Part shown: positions 22,265-27,518 of the stretch, in pieces
Numbering within the stretch: the first letter of the stretch is position 1
Layout of the letters: every line of letters starts with the position of its first letter
Assembly: GCA_009702525.1 (NCBI GenBank)
Contig: WLHW01000006.1
Location: forward strand, 1-27,518
Reading direction: 5' to 3'
From: Actinomycetota bacterium
GTDB taxonomy: Bacteria > Actinomycetota > Actinomycetes > Nanopelagicales > Nanopelagicaceae
DNA length: 27,518 bases
Position numbers and translations under genes: made by a program
Notes under the pieces: generated by a model
What the model was told of the DNA's origin: nothing
The model's input: the letters and a program-made list of their open reading frames with translations, nothing else
Database searches by the model: none

Positions 22265-24547
22265 ATGCAAGCTTCAAGCGCGGTATCACTCGTGCAAGTA
22301 ACCGGATCAAACCTGACATATGCCTACATCGTTCTCGCGATCTCGCTTGGTGCTTTGGGCGTTGCCTACGCACTACGTGCACAGGTCTTGGCCGCCAGTG
22401 ACGGCACCGCCAAAATGCGCGAAATCGCAGAGGCAGTTCAAGAAGGAGCCGCGGCGTTTTTGTCTCGCCAGTTCCGCACACTGTCGTATTTCGTAGCAAT
22501 CGTCTTTGTACTTTTGTTTGCGCTACCGGGCGACTCTGAAATTCGTATCGGTCGATCAATCTTCTTCCTTATCGGTGCAGCGTTTTCTGCCCTCGTTGGT
22601 TACAACGGTATGTGGTTAGCAGTTCGCGCAAATGTGCGCGTTGCCGATGCAGCTCGTAATAAGGATGGCCAGAAGGCCGTTCAAATCGCTTTCCGAACCG
22701 GTGGAGTTGTCGGCATGACAACTGTTGGTCTTGGACTTATCGGTGCATCAGTTGTTGTAATTATCTACCGCGAGAATGCACCGTCTGTTCTTGAAGGTTT
22801 TGGTTTTGGCGCAGCGATGCTTGCAATGTTTATGCGCGTCGGTGGCGGAATCTTTACTAAGGCAGCCGATGTTGGCGCTGACCTTGTTGGTAAAGTTGAA
22901 AAGAATATTCCAGAAGATGACCCACGTAACGCCGCAACAATCGCGGACAACGTTGGTGACAACGTTGGTGACTGTGCTGGTATGGCTGCAGACTTGTTCG
23001 AGTCATATGCCGTAACACTTGTTGCCGCACTCATTCTCGGTAAGGCAGCGTTCGGTGATGCCGGACTTATCTTCCCTCTTATCGTTCCAGCGATTGGAAC
23101 CGTTACTGCAGTTATCGGAATCTTCTTAACGAAGCTTCGCAGCACGGATAAGTCAGCAATGACTGCAATCAACCGCTCATTCTTTATGTCAGCGATAATT
23201 AGTGCTGGTTTAACTGCGCTCGCAACATTTACATACTTGCCATCAGATTTCAAACTTCTCACTGGTCTTTCTCCAGAAGCAGTTGCTGCCGCAGGTAATA
23301 CAAATCCACGCGTGCTTGCCATTGGTGCAGTATTAATTGGAATCTCACTTGCAGCTGCAATCCAGGTTCTCACCGGTTACTTCACTGAGACTGGCAAGCG
23401 TCCAGTAAATGACGTTGCCGCTTCATCTGAAACTGGTGCAGCAACCGTAATTTTGGCTGGTATTTCAGTAGGTTTTGAGTCAGCTGTTTATTCAGCAATC
23501 TTGATCGCTTCTGCAGTATTTGGCGCATTTTTACTAGGTGGCGGAAGTATTGTTCTTTCACTTCTAGCAATTGCTTTAGCTGGAACTGGTTTACTAACAA
23601 CTGTTGGTGTAATCGTTGCGATGGATACATTCGGTCCGATTTCAGATAACGCACAAGGTATCGCTGAAATGTCTGGCGATGTTGAGGGCGAAGGCGCAAA
23701 GATTCTTACATCACTTGATGCAGTTGGTAACACCACTAAGGCAATCACTAAGGGAATTGCAATTGCTACTGCAGTTCTTGCAGCAACAGCTTTGTTCGGT
23801 GCATTCACTGATGCAATCAAGCAGGCCGTTATTGATGCCGGACAAGGTGCAGCAAATCTTGCACTTCAGTATCAAGGCGTTCTAGATGTTGCTAACCCAC
23901 GTAACTTGGTTGGTTTAATTATCGGTGCAGCAGTTGTGTTCTTGTTCTCAGGTCTTGCAGTTAATGCAGTATCTCGTGCAGCTGGCGCAGTTGTTGTTGA
24001 AGTTCGCAAGCAGTTCATTGAGCACCCAGGAATTATGAAGGGTACTGAAAAGCCTGACTACGGTCGCGTTGTTGATATCTGTACTCGCGATTCACTCCGT
24101 GAACTTGCAACACCTGGTTTGCTTGCAGTTATGGCACCTATCGCAGTTGGCTTTGGTCTAGGTGTTGGTGCACTTGGTGCATACCTTGCTGGTGCAATCG
24201 GTACCGGAACTCTTATGGCTGTATTTCTTTCTAACTCAGGCGGTGCCTGGGATAACGCGAAGAAGATGGTTGAAGATGGACACCATGGTGGAAAAAACAG
24301 TGATGCACACGCTGCAACAATTATTGGTGACACCGTCGGAGATCCATTCAAAGACACAGCCGGCCCTGCAATTAACCCATTAATTAAGGTTATGAACTTA
24401 GTCGGACTATTAATCACCCCAGCAATCGTTTCTTTGGCACTCGGTGGAAATACAACAACCAGCACGCTGATTGGCGTAGGCGCAGTCCTTGTCATCATCG
24501 CTGCGTTGATTCGTAATCGCCGTCAAGCCACAGCGATTCTGGTCTAA
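22265..24547 (+). CDS. hppA: Membrane-bound proton-pumping pyrophosphatase, K+-independent type
   Basis: A 760-residue polytopic enzyme (about 16 membrane segments) that hydrolyses pyrophosphate and pumps H+ out of the cytoplasm, saving energy from biosynthetic waste. Substrate-site motifs are DVGADLVGKVE (202-212), the NVGDNVGDCAG stretch (229-239), DTFGPISDNAQGIAEM (454-469) and, near the C-terminus, DAHAATIIGDTVGDPFKDT. In GNTTKAIT (488-495), K492 and T495 stand at the positions where K+-dependent enzymes have Ala and Gly, so this one should not need K+. A strong GGAGGAG ribosome binding site precedes the ATG. Codon use is biased, which suggests high expression. Confidence 0.96.
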   Translation: MQASSAVSLVQVTGSNLTYAYIVLAISLGALGVAYALRAQVLAASDGTAKMREIAEAVQEGAAAFLSRQFRTLSYFVAIVFVLLFALPGDSEIRIGRSIFFLIGAAFSALVGYNGMWLAVRANVRVADAARNKDGQKAVQIAFRTGGVVGMTTVGLGLIGASVVVIIYRENAPSVLEGFGFGAAMLAMFMRVGGGIFTKAADVGADLVGKVEKNIPEDDPRNAATIADNVGDNVGDCAGMAADLFESYAVTLVAALILGKAAFGDAGLIFPLIVPAIGTVTAVIGIFLTKLRSTDKSAMTAINRSFFMSAIISAGLTALATFTYLPSDFKLLTGLSPEAVAAAGNTNPRVLAIGAVLIGISLAAAIQVLTGYFTETGKRPVNDVAASSETGAATVILAGISVGFESAVYSAILIASAVFGAFLLGGGSIVLSLLAIALAGTGLLTTVGVIVAMDTFGPISDNAQGIAEMSGDVEGEGAKILTSLDAVGNTTKAITKGIAIATAVLAATALFGAFTDAIKQAVIDAGQGAANLALQYQGVLDVANPRNLVGLIIGAAVVFLFSGLAVNAVSRAAGAVVVEVRKQFIEHPGIMKGTEKPDYGRVVDICTRDSLRELATPGLLAVMAPIAVGFGLGVGALGAYLAGAIGTGTLMAVFLSNSGGAWDNAKKMVEDGHHGGKNSDAHAATIIGDTVGDPFKDTAGPAINPLIKVMNLVGLLITPAIVSLALGGNTTTSTLIGVGAVLVIIAALIRNRRQATAILV

Positions 24548-24580
24548 TGTAGTTTCGATTTACATTAACTAAAGGATTTC

Positions 24581-27355
24581 ATGGCTAAAGCAAAGACTGA
24601 CCTTATTAAGCTGGTGATTGTTGAATCACCAGCCAAGGCCAGGAAGATTGGCGGCTACCTCGGCGACGGTTACGTTGTCGAGGCTAGCGTCGGTCATATT
24701 CGCGATCTTCCTCAGCGCGCAGCCGATATTCCAAAAGAGTATAAAAAAATTGCGTGGGCCAAAGAGGGCGTAGATATCGAGAACGATTTTGCGCCGCTGT
24801 ATGTCATTAATCCTGATAAGCGCGCGAAAGTTGCTGAACTACAAGCGCTAATGAAAAACGCTGAAGAGTTGATTTTGGCAACAGATGAAGACCGCGAAGG
24901 TGAAGCAATCGCTTGGCACTTAGTAGAAGTTTTGCAACCAAAAGTTCCTATTAAACGAATGGTCTTTAACGAGATTACTAAAGAGGCGATTCAAGAGGCT
25001 GTAGAAAATACGCGCGACTTGGATTACCACTTAATCGATGCACAAGAGACTCGTCGTGTATTGGATCGTTTATTTGGTTATCGCTTATCGCCCGTGTTGT
25101 GGAAAAAAGTTATGCCACGCATCTCTGCTGGACGTGTGCAATCAGTTGCTACGCGTTTAATCGTTGAAAAAGAACGCGAACGCATGGCCTTTATTTCATC
25201 AGCGTGGTGGGATCTTGCAGCAGTTACAGCACTGGGCTTTAACGCACGCCTGCTTGAGGTTGAAGGCAAACGCGTAGCAGCAACGTCAGACTTTGGCGCC
25301 GATGGCGCAGTCAAAGAAAAGTCGCTAGCTAACATTCTTCTTCTTGATGAATCCGGTGCACGTGGTTTAGTTGAGTCGCTTAAAGCCTCACCATTAACTG
25401 TTAAGTCGATGGAGGAAAGTCCACGCACCGAACGTCCAAAGCCACCGTTTACAACCTCCACGATGCAACAAGATGCAGGCAGCCGACTTGGTTGGGGCGC
25501 ACAGATCACAATGCGTATTGCTCAGCGTCTGTACGAAAACGGTTACATCACGTACATGCGTACCGACAGTGTTAACTTATCGGCGCAAGCAATCGATGCA
25601 GCACGTAAGGCGGCAAAATCTTTGTACGGCGCCGACCATGTTGCCGATGCACCACGTACATATCTTGGTAAAACTAAAAATGCTCAAGAGGCACACGAAG
25701 CGATTCGCCCAGCTGGTGAAACTTTTAAGACACCAGGTGAACTTGCACCAGAGCTTTCGCGTGATGAGTTTGCTTTGTATGACTTAATTTGGAAGCGCAC
25801 AGTTGCTTCACAAATGGCCGATGCTAAGAAGATGCAGATGCGCGTTGATTTTGATGCTTCCGCTTCAGACGGTCGGCCGTGCGTATTTAGAGCGAATGGC
25901 TCCCTAACCGTTTTCCAAGGTTTTCTTGCCGCATACGATGACATTGTTACCGACGATAACAAAGATGAAGAGACCGAAGACAAGCGCTTACCGGCAATGA
26001 CGCTGGGTCAATCAGTTAAAGTCAATGAATACACATGTGAAGGCCATGAAACAAAGCCACCGGCCCGCTACACCGAGCCAACATTGGTCAAGAAGTTAGA
26101 AGAGTTAGGCATTGGTCGACCATCAACATTTGCATCCATCATTCAAACGATTCAAGATCGCGGCTACGTATATAAGCGCGGCCGTGCATTAGTACCGACT
26201 TTCCTTGCTTTTTCAGTGACGGGCTTGCTTGAAACCCACTTTACGAAGTTGGTTGATTATGAATTCACCGCCAGTATGGAAGAAGATCTCGACAAGATTG
26301 CATCTGGTGAAGCCGGCCGCGTTGATTGGCTGCGTGACTTTTTCTACGGCGTCGATGGTCAACCTGGACTTAACGAACTCTCAGCCGATCTTGGCGTAAT
26401 CGATGCGCGCGCAACTAACACCATGAATTTATCGGACACAATTGAAATTCGCGTTGGTCGCTACGGTGCTTACTTACAACAAAATCTGCCGGATGAAGAG
26501 CGCAAGCTTGCAAATATTCCAGAGTCATTAGCACCCGATGAATTAACGCTTGCAAAAGCTATTGAACTATTAGAGGCACCATCAGGTGAGCGCGAACTTG
26601 GAATTGATCCTGCAACTAACTTGCCAATCATTGCAAAGAGCGGCCGTTTTGGTCCGTACATCACTGAAGTACTTCCAGTTGTTGAACCAGAGCTGACAGC
26701 TTCAGGAAAGAAAAAGCGCAAAAAAGCCGATGCACCTAAAGCAAAAACTGCCTCGCTTCTTTCCACCATGACTTTAGATACTGTTACGTATGAAGATGCG
26801 CTGCGACTTTTATCATTGCCACGCACACTAGGCACTAACACTCTTGGCGATGACATAACAATTCAAAATGGTCGCTATGGTCCATACCTAAAAACTGGCC
26901 TTGATAGTCGAACACTGACATCTGAAGATCAGTTATTTACATTGACGTTAGATGAAGCGTTAGAAATTTATTCAAAGCCTAAAGAGCGCCGTCGCGGTGT
27001 TGCTAAGCCACCTATTAAGGAGCTCGGTGTTGATCCAACAACTGAAAAACCATTGATTATTAAGGATGGCCGTTTCGGTATGTATGTCACCGATGGCGAA
27101 ACAAATGCAACGCTTCGCCGTGGAGATACTGCTGAGGGAATGACGTTAGAACGCGGATTAGAGCTACTTGCAGGCCGCCGTGCGTGGGAGGCCGAGAACG
27201 GACCTTCACCGAAGAAGGCTCGCAAGAAGGCGGCAGCTAAACCAAAGAAGAGTGACACTGCGCCTACGTTGACTAAAAATGTTGTGAAAAAGGGAACCGC
27301 TAAGAAGGCGACAAAGAAAACTGCAACGGGCAAAGCTAAAAAGAAAGCCGAGTAA
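24581..27355 (+). CDS. topA: DNA topoisomerase I (type IA) with lysine-rich tail
   Basis: A 924-residue enzyme that relaxes negative supercoils by passing one strand through another. The Toprim domain has E15 in VIVESPAKA and DEDREGE (102-108); the catalytic tyrosine is Y325 in YITYMRTDS. After the core come four short GR(F/Y)GxY repeats (GRYGAYL, GRFGPYI, GRYGPYL, GRFGMYV) of the actinobacterial C-terminal domain. The tail of about 45 residues is rich in Lys and Ala and resembles the nearby H1-like protein; such tails aid processivity in actinobacteria. There are no zinc fingers. AAAGGA (24571-24576) is the ribosome binding site, and a TACATT hexamer lies at 24561. The stop is 4 nt from that of the convergent vapC-like gene. 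Confidence 0.97.
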   Translation: MAKAKTDLIKLVIVESPAKARKIGGYLGDGYVVEASVGHIRDLPQRAADIPKEYKKIAWAKEGVDIENDFAPLYVINPDKRAKVAELQALMKNAEELILATDEDREGEAIAWHLVEVLQPKVPIKRMVFNEITKEAIQEAVENTRDLDYHLIDAQETRRVLDRLFGYRLSPVLWKKVMPRISAGRVQSVATRLIVEKERERMAFISSAWWDLAAVTALGFNARLLEVEGKRVAATSDFGADGAVKEKSLANILLLDESGARGLVESLKASPLTVKSMEESPRTERPKPPFTTSTMQQDAGSRLGWGAQITMRIAQRLYENGYITYMRTDSVNLSAQAIDAARKAAKSLYGADHVADAPRTYLGKTKNAQEAHEAIRPAGETFKTPGELAPELSRDEFALYDLIWKRTVASQMADAKKMQMRVDFDASASDGRPCVFRANGSLTVFQGFLAAYDDIVTDDNKDEETEDKRLPAMTLGQSVKVNEYTCEGHETKPPARYTEPTLVKKLEELGIGRPSTFASIIQTIQDRGYVYKRGRALVPTFLAFSVTGLLETHFTKLVDYEFTASMEEDLDKIASGEAGRVDWLRDFFYGVDGQPGLNELSADLGVIDARATNTMNLSDTIEIRVGRYGAYLQQNLPDEERKLANIPESLAPDELTLAKAIELLEAPSGERELGIDPATNLPIIAKSGRFGPYITEVLPVVEPELTASGKKKRKKADAPKAKTASLLSTMTLDTVTYEDALRLLSLPRTLGTNTLGDDITIQNGRYGPYLKTGLDSRTLTSEDQLFTLTLDEALEIYSKPKERRRGVAKPPIKELGVDPTTEKPLIIKDGRFGMYVTDGETNATLRRGDTAEGMTLERGLELLAGRRAWEAENGPSPKKARKKAAAKPKKSDTAPTLTKNVVKKGTAKKATKKTATGKAKKKAE

Positions 27356-27359
27356 CCCC

Positions 27360-27518
27360 TTACTTCATTCCTGGAGAAGCAACTGTAAGCCCTAGTTTCT
27401 TGGCGTTTTCTATCATTTGCTTGTCGTAAGTTACAACGCCCTCAATAGATTTATCTAAAAAGATCACTGTTGCAATCTGAATAGCATCAAGTGATCTAAG
27501 CGTAATAGATTCAGGAAA
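27360..27518 (-). CDS. PIN-domain ribonuclease, VapC-like toxin, C-terminal part (partial)
   Basis: An open frame enters from the right edge and ends at TAA 27360-27362, giving the last 52 residues. LRSLDAIQIATVIFL followed by GVVTYDKQMIENAKKLGL is the typical end of VapC-type PIN domains; the Asp of SLDA and the Asp of TYDKQM are the later acidic residues of the metal site. Such proteins are RNases, usually paired with a VapB antitoxin gene just upstream, which would lie beyond the window. The start and the first catalytic Asp cannot be seen, so toxin function is inferred. Confidence 0.8.
   Translation of the reverse strand, partial: FPESITLRSLDAIQIATVIFLDKSIEGVVTYDKQMIENAKKLGLTVASPGMK

Noticed and set aside
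22765..23373. 202-codon open frame antisense to the pyrophosphatase gene
   Set aside because: A shadow of biased codon use in hppA; the protein is low-complexity and resembles nothing known.
24058..24498. 146-codon antisense frame in the pyrophosphatase gene
   Set aside because: Same reason: lies wholly inside conserved coding sequence and shows no independent signal.
27196..27352. Repetitive AAGAAG-type DNA at the topA end as a repeat array
   Set aside because: It only encodes the lysine-rich TopA tail; the units are irregular and in frame, with no spacer structure.
1..27518. tRNA or rRNA genes, CRISPR arrays, insertion sequences or prophage genes
   Set aside because: Reading both strands I saw no cloverleaf with conserved arms, no regularly spaced repeats, no transposase or integrase motifs and no terminal inverted repeats; a covariance-model search would be needed for a firm negative.

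Overview
The window is about 27.5 kb of densely packed chromosome. It most likely comes from a low-GC, streamlined actinobacterium, with the freshwater acI lineage (Nanopelagicales) as the best guess. The evidence is actinobacterial gene content at AT-leaning composition: an HspR-controlled dnaK-grpE-dnaJ-hspR operon behind HAIR-like operators, a mycobacterial-type Dcd, a PhoP/PhoR-like two-component pair, an EtfD-like Fe-S membrane protein, and a topoisomerase I with a lysine-rich tail. Intergenic spaces are tiny, all five convergent gene junctions are between a 4-nt overlap and a 7-nt gap, and many genes appear to be transcribed without a leader. The lineage is an inference, because no rRNA or other decisive marker is present.

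Layout. 1-197 (+): end of replicative helicase DnaB. 205-2967 (-): acyl-CoA dehydrogenase, then an EamA transporter. 3045-5138 (+): dcd, lemA, htpX. 5135-7328 (-): PhoP-like response regulator and its histidine kinase. 7380-9428 (-): EtfD-like Fe-S membrane oxidoreductase. 9584-13226 (+): dnaK-grpE-dnaJ-hspR. 13223-16102 (-): histone H1-like basic protein, DUF1800 protein, Tat-exported DUF1501 protein. 16161-16694 (+): pyrE. 16699-17337 (-): DedA/VTT membrane protein. 17513-22165 (+): sugar locus with an intracellular GH32 beta-fructosidase, an AglE-like binding protein and two AglF/AglG-like permeases, but no ATPase. 22265-24547 (+): K+-independent-type membrane pyrophosphatase. 24581-27355 (+): topA. 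27360-27518 (-): C-terminus of a VapC-like PIN-domain toxin.

How the genes work together. The sugar locus reads as uptake of a sucrose-like sugar (an alpha-glucoside that is also a beta-fructoside) followed by hydrolysis in the cytoplasm, powered by an ATPase encoded elsewhere. The acyl-CoA dehydrogenase and the EtfD-like protein would be two ends of one electron route (substrate to ETF to quinone). HspR, the last gene of the chaperone operon, probably represses that operon through inverted repeats that overlap its promoter. The DUF1800/DUF1501 pair is a recurring gene pair of unknown function and is the best candidate here for an undescribed system. Its exported partner carries a twin-arginine signal, while the other partner has no visible signal.

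The points most worth a second look are the DUF1800/DUF1501 pair, a binding protein without a lipobox in an apparent monoderm, two perfect stem-loops between binding protein and permease, a cluster of AAAACYTG boxes before the binding-protein gene, a zinc-finger-less DnaJ in the hspR operon, a composition break inside the second permease gene, and a shared TANNNT-N6-8-start layout that fixes several start codons.
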